Of a DNA stretch of 19,929 bases, positions 6,563 to 14,817 are shown piece by piece. The position numbers and the translations under genes are program-made. This stretch comes from RGIG3102 sp964649845 (lineage in GTDB: Bacteria > Bacillota > Clostridia > Oscillospirales > Ruminococcaceae). Numbering within the stretch: the stretch's first letter is position 1; the number at the start of each line of letters is the position of its first letter. The stretch lies in NCBI GenBank assembly GCA_964649845.1, contig CAZYSS010000039.1, positions 1-19,929 of the forward strand. Direction: 5' to 3'. Below the pieces are notes generated by a model. It saw nothing but the letters and a program-made list of their open reading frames with translations. It did no database searches and had not been told where the DNA came from.

Positions 6563-7582
6563 TTATATGTAATTGTTATTGATACCAGCCACAAAAGCTT
6601 TCATTTCATCAACAGCTTCCTGTGGATGAAGTAGTGTCGCGTGACTTCCAAAAGCACAGAGCCAGCCATAAAAAGCTTTGCTGACATCCACATCAGCACG
6701 CACAATAAAATGGTTTTTGCCGTCTTTCTGATAGTAAACATCGGCAGCGGAGCCAAAGCGTTCCACAACAGGGTTAATGTCTCTGTTGTCAAACTTGATT
6801 TCTACTCTGGTCTTCTGGCCGTTGTACATACTGAAATTTCGTTTTGCATAAGTTTCAATATCTATTTCTTCAAACAGTTCTCCACCTTCTCTTGGTTCAT
6901 TGAGAATCTGCAAGTCTTTCATCCTGTCCACACGATAGGTTCGCAGTTCTTTTTCACGCTGTGAATATGCCAGAAGATACATATTGCCTTCATTGAAAAG
7001 AAGCATAAATGGACTTACTGTGTAGAATTTGCCACCCCAGCCTTCTTTCTGTTCAACTTTATCAGTAATTCGATAATGTAAATATCTGAACTTTATCTTT
7101 GTAGGAACACGCCGCTGCCCATTTTCTTTTTTGGACATAGCTTTGCGGATGGTGCTTATCATTCGCAGTGTGGCTTCGTTGGTGGTTTTAACTCTGTCAG
7201 CCATATAAACCTGTTCTTTGAGAAGTTCACCCTGATAATCACTGCAAAATTCTGTCAGGCTTTCAACCAGTCTTTTGGCTTTATCTTCTGATATGAATTT
7301 TGAGGCATAAATACATTCTGCAATAAGCTGGAGTTCTTCAAAGTCGAACTGTCTGGACATTAGCTTGAAGCGTCCACCCTGACCGCCTTCAATATCCATA
7401 TTGAATTCATCACGCAGAGCGTAAATATCACGATAAACAGAGCGTCTTTCAGCTGTGATACCCAGGTCTTCAAGATAATCTATAATATCATTTGCGGCCA
7501 CATAATGTTCCGGGTCGGAGTTCTGAAGAAAATATTGAGCAATATGTAAAATTTTCACTTTTTGATTTTCACTTCGTGGCAT
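6563..7582 (-). CDS. WYL-domain transcriptional regulator
   Basis: The 339-residue cytoplasmic regulator starts with a winged HTH (about 8-75, with RRSVYRDIYALRDEF as recognition region). A WYL domain (about 180-235, core SPFMLLFNEGNMYLLAYSQR and ELRTYRVDRM) and a C-terminal WCX region (about 255-335, WLCAFGSHATLLHP) follow. WYL proteins sense nucleic acid or nucleotide ligands, and several (CapW, BrxR) repress phage-defence operons. A longer frame exists, but GAGGTG before the ATG at 7580-7582 decides the start. It has its own promoter, separated from the TIR operon by a terminator, so it is a trans-acting partner, not an operon member. Its targets are not shown by the sequence. Confidence 0.88.
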   Translation of the reverse strand: MPRSENQKVKILHIAQYFLQNSDPEHYVAANDIIDYLEDLGITAERRSVYRDIYALRDEFNMDIEGGQGGRFKLMSRQFDFEELQLIAECIYASKFISEDKAKRLVESLTEFCSDYQGELLKEQVYMADRVKTTNEATLRMISTIRKAMSKKENGQRRVPTKIKFRYLHYRITDKVEQKEGWGGKFYTVSPFMLLFNEGNMYLLAYSQREKELRTYRVDRMKDLQILNEPREGGELFEEIDIETYAKRNFSMYNGQKTRVEIKFDNRDINPVVERFGSAADVYYQKDGKNHFIVRADVDVSKAFYGWLCAFGSHATLLHPQEAVDEMKAFVAGINNNYI

Positions 7583-7601
7583 AATATCACCTCTGTAAAC
7601 T

Positions 7602-7610
7602 ATTATAACA
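7602..7610 (-). promoter_or_regulatory. Extended -10 promoter of the WYL gene
   Basis: On the minus strand TG-T-TATAAT (plus ATTATA at 7602-7607) lies about 20 bases before the start codon. No good -35 is visible, but the extended -10 can compensate. It sits directly after the TIR-operon terminator. Confidence 0.5.
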
Positions 7611-7624
7611 TTGCTCTTACAAAG

Positions 7625-7650
7625 AAAAAAGCCTGTGTAAACAGGCTTTA
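7625..7650 (-). terminator. Terminator at the end of the SPFH-TIR operon
   Basis: On the minus strand AAAGCCTG - six-base loop - CAGGCTTT is followed by a run of T, eight bases after the last TIR stop codon. Confidence 0.85.
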
Positions 7651-7658
7651 AACTAATA

Positions 7659-9890
7659 TTATTTGATTTCTTCAAGACTTATCCACATGGCTGGACGCAC
7701 ACCTTGGAGTTCGTATGTTGTACAATTAGCAACACTACCATAACAATCAATATATTTTGTAAGTAGTCCTTTATTTCCATCTTTAACATCCCTAAGTCTA
7801 TAGCTTCCTATGAAATCATGACCGCTTTGGATTGTACTACATCCGAGTGCTTTAGCTCTAGCTGAAACAACAGCCCTAAGTGAACCTTTATCAGTATAAT
7901 ATGATGTTATCTCTGCTTCACTCATTAAAAACACTTTATCTATCGTAGTATTGTGTTCACCATTATCTAAAATTGTTTTACAAATCAACAGCTGTTCAGC
8001 TTCTGTAAAAGCTGTATCTATAAAATCATTATTCAGCCATGCTCTCAAGTCAGAGGTTTCCCATGTTACATTTTCAGTATCTTTTTGGCAAAACCCTTGA
8101 GCATCTATTATTTCATCTGTAATAAGTAACGCCTTATCGTCTAGTATATCTAAAACTTGCCACTTTATTGCAATTGACTTTGTACTATTTGATGTAGGAA
8201 AATATTTTCCCAAAGATATAGTATCTTCACTGTTTGCAGTTGAAGACATAGAAGCGATAATCCGATTAGCTTCCACTCTTATAGCTTCTGCTTCAGCTTT
8301 CAGGCGTTGTGATTGCTGATAAGAATTGAAACCAATGATTCCTACAATAATAGCCACCACTGCGAGTACAGCCATTTTTATCATATTACGTTTTTTCTTC
8401 TCAGCTTTTTCAAGCTCTGCTATTTTCTGATGAAATTCCGCTACTTTATTTGTGCTGTCTTTATAGTGCGGTATTTTTTCCATTATTTTTATGGCATTTT
8501 GAACAGCCTGTACGCTGTTGTGTTCAGCCTCTTTTATAGCAGAGTCATAAATAACATTATCAAGTCTTTCATGGAATTCAATAATTTTTGACCGGCTGTC
8601 CCTGAATTCTGGAATTTTTTCAAGCGAGGCGATGGCAGTAGCCAAAGATTGTTCCTTATCAATATTTGCCTGCTGCAATGCATAATTGTAAAGGGAATTT
8701 TTATTGTATCCGTTTAACTGGTTTTTCAGCTGTTTATCTGCGAACTTTACAGCATTTTTAAAATCTTCCATATCTTCCAGTGGCCTGTTTATATCGGCCA
8801 GCTTTTCAATATGTGTTATCTTTTCTTTTATCATCAGCTGATAGATAAATGCCATTGCGTTTGTCGGGTCATAACCGCGGACTGCATTTACTGACAGTTC
8901 GGCAGATGTAAAGTCACCGGCTGCAAGGAACTCTTTTACTTTGCTCAAAGTGGAATCAACAATATTTCCAACAGAGCCACCGGTTGATTTCTGGTCAGCA
9001 GGCATAATCAGTTTCTGCACACCGCGCACGATATCCTGTACATAACCTATTTTGCCCATATCCTGTGCCTGTAAATAAGCAAATTCTTCCGGCAGGTCGT
9101 ATGGAGACATATCGCGATAAGCAGGGATAAGTGTTTTCTTTTCACCATTTTTGATAAGTGCAAGATATCTTGACCATTCGTTTTTAACCCATACAGCGTT
9201 GAAATGCTCTGGTTTTGTACCTACGGCAATCATAACTTTTGCACTATTCAGAGCAGAGAATATGTATGGTTCGTAAGCTGTACCAAGCTTGTCTTCAAGT
9301 GTAATTCTGGAGAAGAAAACCTTGTAGCCTTCTTTTGTCAGTGCGTTGTAGATTTCCTGTGCATATACACTGTCAGGCGCACGGCGACCAGCCATATCTG
9401 TTTCCTTGTAACAGATAAACACATCAAATGGTTCTTCCTGTGCTGAAATGGCAAGAATTCCTTTCTGAATATCATCTATAGCCTGTGCTTCTTCTTCATA
9501 AATACTGCGCTGATAATCATCTGCATATTTCAGAGCGTTTTTGTAATCAACATCAGCAAAAATTGAAGTATACTGTGCGCGGTTTACTGTCGGCACGCGT
9601 TTGTGGGAAACAGGGTCTTCCACGTATTCGATACCATAACGGCACAGAACTATTGACCAGTAGGATTCACTGTCTTCCGGGTCTTCATTAAGTATCTGTT
9701 CATACAAAGCCATAGCTTTGTCAAACTCATTGTTACGACGGAAATGGTTTGCTCTGTCGTAAAGAGTTGCTTTTTTATCGTCTGCCAGTTTTGGCAGAGT
9801 CTGTTTAGTGCCACAGTACTCACATACTGCAACGCTTTGGTCGGTGATTTCCAGTGTGCCGCCACACATTTTACATCTGAATAATGCCAT
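7659..9890 (-). CDS. Zinc ribbon-TIR-transmembrane-DUF6273 protein (second copy)
   Basis: The 743-residue protein has an N-terminal zinc ribbon (C6, C9, C23, C26), helical TPR-like repeats (38-150), a TIR domain (about 153-295: PFDVFICYKETD, VFFSRITLEDKLG, SALNSAKVMIAVG, VWVKNEWSRYL), more helical repeats with two KIPxxxDSxxK modules (about 423-443 and 469-490), a basic KKKR stop, a transmembrane helix (504-521) and an external DUF6273 domain (about 556-743). E238 in WVKNE lines up with the catalytic glutamate of NAD-cleaving TIRs such as SARM1 (WVHKE), so it is probably an NADase or a nucleotide-signal maker. Last gene of the operon, 14 bases after its paralog; RBS GAGG. The C-terminal third looks more AT-rich than the TIR part. 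Confidence 0.87.
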   Translation of the reverse strand: MALFRCKMCGGTLEITDQSVAVCEYCGTKQTLPKLADDKKATLYDRANHFRRNNEFDKAMALYEQILNEDPEDSESYWSIVLCRYGIEYVEDPVSHKRVPTVNRAQYTSIFADVDYKNALKYADDYQRSIYEEEAQAIDDIQKGILAISAQEEPFDVFICYKETDMAGRRAPDSVYAQEIYNALTKEGYKVFFSRITLEDKLGTAYEPYIFSALNSAKVMIAVGTKPEHFNAVWVKNEWSRYLALIKNGEKKTLIPAYRDMSPYDLPEEFAYLQAQDMGKIGYVQDIVRGVQKLIMPADQKSTGGSVGNIVDSTLSKVKEFLAAGDFTSAELSVNAVRGYDPTNAMAFIYQLMIKEKITHIEKLADINRPLEDMEDFKNAVKFADKQLKNQLNGYNKNSLYNYALQQANIDKEQSLATAIASLEKIPEFRDSRSKIIEFHERLDNVIYDSAIKEAEHNSVQAVQNAIKIMEKIPHYKDSTNKVAEFHQKIAELEKAEKKKRNMIKMAVLAVVAIIVGIIGFNSYQQSQRLKAEAEAIRVEANRIIASMSSTANSEDTISLGKYFPTSNSTKSIAIKWQVLDILDDKALLITDEIIDAQGFCQKDTENVTWETSDLRAWLNNDFIDTAFTEAEQLLICKTILDNGEHNTTIDKVFLMSEAEITSYYTDKGSLRAVVSARAKALGCSTIQSGHDFIGSYRLRDVKDGNKGLLTKYIDCYGSVANCTTYELQGVRPAMWISLEEIK

Positions 9891-9903
9891 AGTATTTACC
9901 TCT

Positions 9904-12018
9904 TTATTCTATTTCTTCAAGATTGATCCACATAGCCGGGCGGACACCGCCATTATTTGCAGTCGTGTTGATTTTATTAGTTACACCGAGATCGCCTCTA
10001 TAATCAACAGTTTTTGCATAAGCATTAATTGAACCATTACTTGTTTCATAATAAGTAATATCTCTGAGCATATATGGTCCAACTGTTTTGGTTCCATCAG
10101 TGGAATATCCTACACCGCCAGCTCTTGCTTTAGATGTAACTGCAGCTTTGCGGTCTAAATTTTCCGGCAGATAAGATATGATTTCAGCTTCACTAAGTAG
10201 AAACACCTTGTCTTTTGTGGAATTACCTTCGTTGTTGTCAATGGTTGTTTCGCAGAGAAGTAGCTGTTCTGCAGGTGTAAAGGCAGTGTTTACAAAATCA
10301 TTGTTTAACCATACCCTTATATCAGAGTTTTCCCATGTCACCGTTTCATCAGATTTTGATGAATATTTGTGAGCGTCAATTACCTTTTCTGAAAGAAGTA
10401 ATACTTTATTGTCTTTCGCTTCCAGAACTATCCATTTTAAATCTGAAGGCTTTTTCCCATTTGATGTAGTAAAATATTCACCTAATGCAATGGTATTTTC
10501 ACCATTATCTGATATACCATTAATAATCCGATTTGCTTCTGCTACTACAGCTGCTGCTTCAGCTTCCAAACGCTGTGATTCCTTATAAGAATTAAAACCT
10601 ATAATGCCCACAATAACAGTAACCACTACAAGCACAGCCATTTTTATCATATTACCTTTTTTCTTGTTTGCTCTTTTTACAGTTTCAAGTTTACTTTGAT
10701 AATCCTTGATTTTTGAAATTGAGTCTTTATATTCCGGTATTCTTTCCAATACAGAAATAGCAGTAGAAATAGAAGACTGTATATTTTTGTTCGCCTGGTC
10801 AACAGCGTAATTGTAAAGAGTACTAGTGTTGTAATCTTCCAGCTGTTTTTTCAATTCATCATCCGCATTTTCTACTGCCGATTTGAAGTTTTTGTTTTCT
10901 TCAAGCGGTTTTTTGAGAGATGCCAGCTGGGATATTTCTTTGACCTTCAAATCCATCATAGCATTGTAAACAAATGCCATAGCATTGTTGGTTTCAAAGC
11001 CTCTCACTGCATCTATGCTTAATTTAGCATTTTCATAATCGCCTTTTTCAATAGCAACCCTGGCTTTTTCCAGTGTTACGGCAATAATATCTTTCAGACC
11101 TGTGGCAACAGAAACCTTTTCATCAACGGAAATCAGTCTTTCAATACCGCGCACCAGTTCCTGCACTGCACCGATTTTCCCCATATCCTGTGCCTGAAGA
11201 TGTGAAAATTCTTCCGGCATATCATAGGCATCAATTCCTTTATAGCAAGGGATAAGAGTTTTGCCCTTGTCCTGTTTCATCATCTGCAGGTAACGGAACC
11301 ACTCATTCTTAACCCATACGGCATTGTAGTATTCATACTTTGTGCCGATGGCAAGCATCACTTTCGCGCTGCTGAGGGCAGAGAAGATAATAGGTTCGTA
11401 TTCCTGACCAAGTTTTGATTCAAGAGTGATTCTGGAATAGAAAACCTTGAAGCCTTTGGCTGTGAGTGCATCGTAAATATCATTTGCGATTACACTGTCT
11501 TCTGTGCGTGTACCTGTTTCGCTGGTTTCCTTGTAGGAAATGAACACATCAAATGGTTCCTGCTTTGCAGCTATTTCAAGAATAGCTTTCTGCAGGCGGT
11601 CAATTTCTTTTGCTTCTTCACGATACAGCTGTGTCTGCATTGTATCTGCATACTCAAGAGCAAGTTCAAAATTAGGATCTTTAAAAATACTGTCATAGGC
11701 AGTTCTGTGACAGGTAGGAATTTTGATAAGGGTACGCGGATCATCCACATACTCTATACCATATTTACACAGCACAAGACCCCAGTAAGCTTCAGCCTCT
11801 TCTGGGAATTCTGTAACTATTAATTCATATACACCGGCAGCTTTGTCAAATTCATTGGCAAAGCGCAGGCGGTTTGCACGATTGAAAAGATTCAGTTTCT
11901 TTTCATCATCTGCTTTTGGAACAGTCTGCTTTGTTCCGCAGTATTCACAGACAGCTATACTGCTGTCCGGATTTATTTCCAATGTGCCGCCGCACATTTT
12001 ACATCTGTATAGTGCCAT
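9904..12018 (-). CDS. Zinc ribbon-TIR-transmembrane-DUF6273 protein (first copy)
   Basis: The 704-residue paralog has the same order of parts: zinc ribbon (C6, C9, C24, C27), TPR-like helices, TIR (about 154-296, PFDVFISYKETS, with E239 in WVKNE), helical linker with a single IPxYKDSxxK module (about 425-445), transmembrane helix (456-474) and DUF6273 (about 508-704, TWENSDIRVWLNNDF and final GVRPAMWI). It is 39 residues shorter than its neighbour, mainly because it lacks one repeat module. Positive charges before the helix predict N-in, C-out. The start follows AGGGAG by seven bases. The N-terminal half is much closer between the two copies than the outer loops of DUF6273. A membrane receptor with TIR output is inferred. 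Confidence 0.87.
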   Translation of the reverse strand: MALYRCKMCGGTLEINPDSSIAVCEYCGTKQTVPKADDEKKLNLFNRANRLRFANEFDKAAGVYELIVTEFPEEAEAYWGLVLCKYGIEYVDDPRTLIKIPTCHRTAYDSIFKDPNFELALEYADTMQTQLYREEAKEIDRLQKAILEIAAKQEPFDVFISYKETSETGTRTEDSVIANDIYDALTAKGFKVFYSRITLESKLGQEYEPIIFSALSSAKVMLAIGTKYEYYNAVWVKNEWFRYLQMMKQDKGKTLIPCYKGIDAYDMPEEFSHLQAQDMGKIGAVQELVRGIERLISVDEKVSVATGLKDIIAVTLEKARVAIEKGDYENAKLSIDAVRGFETNNAMAFVYNAMMDLKVKEISQLASLKKPLEENKNFKSAVENADDELKKQLEDYNTSTLYNYAVDQANKNIQSSISTAISVLERIPEYKDSISKIKDYQSKLETVKRANKKKGNMIKMAVLVVVTVIVGIIGFNSYKESQRLEAEAAAVVAEANRIINGISDNGENTIALGEYFTTSNGKKPSDLKWIVLEAKDNKVLLLSEKVIDAHKYSSKSDETVTWENSDIRVWLNNDFVNTAFTPAEQLLLCETTIDNNEGNSTKDKVFLLSEAEIISYLPENLDRKAAVTSKARAGGVGYSTDGTKTVGPYMLRDITYYETSNGSINAYAKTVDYRGDLGVTNKINTTANNGGVRPAMWINLEEIE

Positions 12019-12033
12019 AGTTTTTCTCCCTAT

Positions 12034-12408
12034 CTATTTGATCTTATTGTTATTTTTCCATAACTGTAATTCTTTCAACGCAATATTTACATTTTCAGCT
12101 ATTTTTGCCTGTCGATCATTAAATTCGATATCTTCATCTGTATAAGGATTTGTTAATGAAATAATTTCTAAAATAGCTTTATTCCAATCGCTACCTGTTT
12201 CCCCAATATCTGAAATGCTTTTTAAAATTTCATTTGGAATATACATCTCACACTCACCTAATGTATTAAAAAGAAAGTTTTCCCAAAAATTCAGAAGCGC
12301 TATTTTCTTTTGCTTTCTTTCGAAACATTTATTTACAATCCAACCCGAAACTACCCCCGAAATTAAACCTGTTATTAAACCAATTAAAACATTTTTAAAA
12401 ATATCCAT
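12034..12408 (-). CDS. Small membrane-anchored protein of unknown function
   Basis: The 124-residue protein begins with one transmembrane helix rich in spaced glycines (IGLITGLISGVVSGWIV, residues 9-25), a pattern that favours helix packing in oligomers. A basic stop (ERKQKK) and a soluble helical tail with acidic patches follow. No family is recognised. It starts 7 bases after the upstream membrane protein and has only a weak ribosome site, so translation is probably coupled. It ends 15 bases before the first TIR gene. Its place in the operon suggests it helps assemble or anchor the complex. Confidence 0.7.
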   Translation of the reverse strand: MDIFKNVLIGLITGLISGVVSGWIVNKCFERKQKKIALLNFWENFLFNTLGECEMYIPNEILKSISDIGETGSDWNKAILEIISLTNPYTDEDIEFNDRQAKIAENVNIALKELQLWKNNNKIK

Positions 12409-12415
12409 AGCCCAC

Positions 12416-13117
12416 TTACTTCATCTCTTTAATCTTCCGGTTTCTATCATTAATCAAAGCAACAAGTTTATTATAAGAATTCTGTGTAGCTACAGTATCA
12501 CCGCGTTTGGCATTGCCGGAAAAGCGGCTGAATTCTGAACGGATTTCTCCGTCAAGATATGCCAGTTCATCTATAGACATTGGGTCACTGTAACGTACTG
12601 CTTCGTACAGCTTTTTACACAGGTCTTTGATTTCTGGTTTGGAAACAGCAGCGGTCAGATTATTTACATCAGCTGTGAGTGTTCTGATAAATGATATGGA
12701 TTCTTTTACTTTTTTACTTGTATTATCTACAATTTCAGCTGCTGCACCTGTTTTGATAACAGCTGTATAGTTGATTGCAAGCACAATAAAACATGCAAGA
12801 CCACCCAACCATTTTGGCAGTTCATAAATAAGCATAACAGCAGCACCTACAACGATAGTTGCAATAAGGCCGGCATAGCTTACTTTAAACATAGGGATGT
12901 TCAAAAACAGTTTTTCTTTTCTTTCTTCTGAAAGTGCTTTGTACGCAATAAGCAGCTGACCGATGAAAGCAATTACAATAAATGCATAGCCAACCCAGAA
13001 AGCACCGCCAAATTTGTACATGCCATTCCATTCATCTGGTGTAAAGAAAGTAATTGCGTTAAATACTGCAAAGAGTATCAGCCATAAGGAAAGATAAATA
13101 TTAAAAGGCTTTTTCAT
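12416..13117 (-). CDS. Four-helix membrane protein with cytoplasmic helical tail
   Basis: The 233-residue protein shows about four transmembrane segments (near 7-25, 38-59, 78-98, 103-121) and then a soluble helical region of about 110 residues (KKVKESISFIRTLTADVNNL) that looks like a coiled coil or bundle. No family is recognised. The ribosome site is CAGGAG nine bases before the ATG. It lies 28 bases after the SPFH gene. A membrane platform or pore partner is conceivable from context but not shown. Confidence 0.75.
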   Translation of the reverse strand: MKKPFNIYLSLWLILFAVFNAITFFTPDEWNGMYKFGGAFWVGYAFIVIAFIGQLLIAYKALSEERKEKLFLNIPMFKVSYAGLIATIVVGAAVMLIYELPKWLGGLACFIVLAINYTAVIKTGAAAEIVDNTSKKVKESISFIRTLTADVNNLTAAVSKPEIKDLCKKLYEAVRYSDPMSIDELAYLDGEIRSEFSRFSGNAKRGDTVATQNSYNKLVALINDRNRKIKEMK

Positions 13118-13145
13118 AGTTATATTCTCCTGTAATATATTTCAA

Positions 13146-14303
13146 TTATAATTTTTTGCCACATTCAGGGCAGAACTTGCCTTTTGGTGAAACAGTGCCG
13201 CACTGTGGACATGTTACTGTTTGGTCAGTTACAACCTTTTCACCGCATTCAAGACAGAATTTTGCGTTTTGTGGCAGCGGTGCACCGCATTTAGAACAAA
13301 CAGCAGTCTGCGGATTTACTACCGAACTGATGCCTTCATTCATTACACCGCCGACCATACCGGCAACAGCACCACCTACACCAGCCATAGTACCAAGACC
13401 AACTCCCATATTTGTAAACTGTCCTACAGCTTCATTACGTGCAACCTCCGTTGCTACATCGAAACCGCGTTCTTGCTGATATGTATAACCTTCCTGTGCA
13501 CGCTTTGTAGCAATAGCCTGTGATTCTATAATCATTCTCTGGGCAGCTGTCTGCTGTTCTATAATTCCAACCTGCTGACGCAATTTAGCTTCTGCCACAT
13601 CAGCATACTGACGGAAGTGCAAATCCTTGAATTTTTCATACTGTCTGTCACCATCAGGTTTAAGAATATTTGTTACAAAAAATCTTTCAAGTGATATTCC
13701 GTATTCATCAAAATCAGGAACAAGAGCAGTTTTAAGATTTCTGGAAAACTCATCAAGGTGCTCATCAATATCGAAAATACTTACACCGCTTGTTCTCATG
13801 AACTGGCCGATGTATGATTTTACTTTTGTCATCAGAAAAGCACGGAAGTATGCAACCAAGCTTTCTCTTGATAAACTCTTTTCTGTACCTACAAGTTTCA
13901 AAAGCAACTTTCTTGAGTTATCTGCTCTTAAACTCATTTCACCACTGGCGCCAATAGAAATTGGGAAACCATAAACAGGGTCTAAATACTGTACTTTGCT
14001 GTCAGTTCCCCATTTAATAGCCATCTGTTCTGTTTTGTTTATAAAGTAAACCTCACAGTGAAATGCATTTTCCCAGCCTGTTGAACGGCGCAGCCTATTT
14101 GTCAGCTGTGGGATATTTTCTGTTTCAAGAGTGTGTCTTCCCGGACCAAACAAATCAAGTGCTTCACCATTCATAAAGAAAATTGCCTCTTGCGATTCAT
14201 GCACAATCAGCTGCGTGAGGGTACGGAAGTCTTCACTTGGATGTTTCCAGATGAATGTTGAATTATCACCCTCATATTTGATTACATCTGCTACTTTTGC
14301 CAT
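13146..14303 (-). CDS. SPFH/band-7 protein with two C-terminal zinc ribbons (YdjI-like)
   Basis: The 385-residue protein has an SPFH domain (about 20-235) and an AEAKLRQQ... helical region. A Gly-rich segment of small residues (GVGLGTMAGVGGAVAGMVGG, 300-319) and two zinc ribbons (C336/C339/C350/C353 and C365/C368/C378/C381) follow. This layout matches the COG4260 type of SPFH protein (B. subtilis YdjI), linked to membrane stress with PspA-like partners. SPFH proteins form large membrane-bound rings, so it may gather the TIR receptors. A longer frame exists, but AAAGGTG before the ATG at 14301-14303 fixes the start. First gene of the five-gene operon. Confidence 0.88.
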   Translation of the reverse strand: MAKVADVIKYEGDNSTFIWKHPSEDFRTLTQLIVHESQEAIFFMNGEALDLFGPGRHTLETENIPQLTNRLRRSTGWENAFHCEVYFINKTEQMAIKWGTDSKVQYLDPVYGFPISIGASGEMSLRADNSRKLLLKLVGTEKSLSRESLVAYFRAFLMTKVKSYIGQFMRTSGVSIFDIDEHLDEFSRNLKTALVPDFDEYGISLERFFVTNILKPDGDRQYEKFKDLHFRQYADVAEAKLRQQVGIIEQQTAAQRMIIESQAIATKRAQEGYTYQQERGFDVATEVARNEAVGQFTNMGVGLGTMAGVGGAVAGMVGGVMNEGISSVVNPQTAVCSKCGAPLPQNAKFCLECGEKVVTDQTVTCPQCGTVSPKGKFCPECGKKL

Positions 14304-14340
14304 ATTACTCACCTTTGTCGAATTATGATTTATATTCATA

Positions 14341-14369
14341 ATTATACTGAATTTTATTCACAATATCAA
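14341..14369 (-). promoter_or_regulatory. Promoter of the SPFH-TIR operon with operator
   Basis: On the minus strand TTGATA (plus 14364-14369), a 17-base spacer and a consensus TATAAT (plus 14341-14346). The spacer and -10 carry the sequence TTGTGA...ATTCAGTATA, which recurs in the divergent promoter at 14404-14426. The same regulator should therefore occlude both. Confidence 0.75.
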
Positions 14370-14403
14370 GCAATATAGTGATTGTTATTCATAATTTGTT
14401 GTT

Positions 14404-14426
14404 TTGTGATTCTGATTCAGTATACT
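14404..14426 (+). promoter_or_regulatory. Promoter of the cassette XRE gene with matching operator
   Basis: The -10 TATACT (14421-14426) ends a 23-base segment that agrees with the minus-strand promoter at 17 or more positions (TTGTGA at 14404, ATTCAGTATA at 14415). The -35 is less clear; TTGTTT about 16 bases upstream is possible. Confidence 0.65.
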
Positions 14427-14446
14427 TTAAATAAGGAGAATTGGAA

Positions 14447-14779
14447 ATGTTTGGATATACAGTTAAAAGATTAAGAGAAAAAAATAGCATGACGCAGCGG
14501 CAACTGGCACAGATTCTTAATGTCAGCACATCTACTGTTGGTAAATGGGAAGGCAGAGGAAATGTTATTCCATCTGCGGAAATCCTTATTGCATTGGCTA
14601 ATTGTTTTGATGTTAGCATTGATTACTTGTTAGGCGAAAATGAAATTCAGCAGCGGCGAAGCGATAGACAAAAAGAATATATTTCACTGTTTAACATGCT
14701 GTCTGATACAGAGCAAACTATTATAATTTCACAGCTAAAAGGTATAATATCTGATAAAAATACTACCTATAAAAAATAA
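14447..14779 (+). CDS. XRE-family regulator of the cassette
   Basis: The 110-residue protein has a Cro/C1-type HTH (about 4-60: TQRQLAQILNVSTSTVGKWE, SIDYLLG) and a helical C-terminus (LSDTEQTIIISQLKGII) suited to dimer formation. A TTG six bases upstream keeps the frame open, but AAGGAG (14433-14438) is spaced for the ATG at 14447. It diverges from the SPFH-TIR operon and both promoters share an operator-like sequence. It is therefore probably the local repressor of the cassette and of itself. Confidence 0.88.
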   Translation: MFGYTVKRLREKNSMTQRQLAQILNVSTSTVGKWEGRGNVIPSAEILIALANCFDVSIDYLLGENEIQQRRSDRQKEYISLFNMLSDTEQTIIISQLKGIISDKNTTYKK

Positions 14780-14811
14780 AACTCACTTGTTTTTAGGCAA
14801 GTGAGTTTTTT
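14778..14811. terminator. Bidirectional terminator between XRE and recombinase genes
   Basis: A 12-bp stem AAAACTCACTTG/CAAGTGAGTTTT with an eight-base loop lies between two convergent genes. It has U tracts on both strands. Confidence 0.85.
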
Positions 14812-14817
14812 CGTATA

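Noticed and set aside
4400..12018. Diversity-generating retroelement acting on DUF6273
   Set aside because: The variable tails prompted the idea, but there is no reverse transcriptase gene and no template/variable repeat pair in the window.
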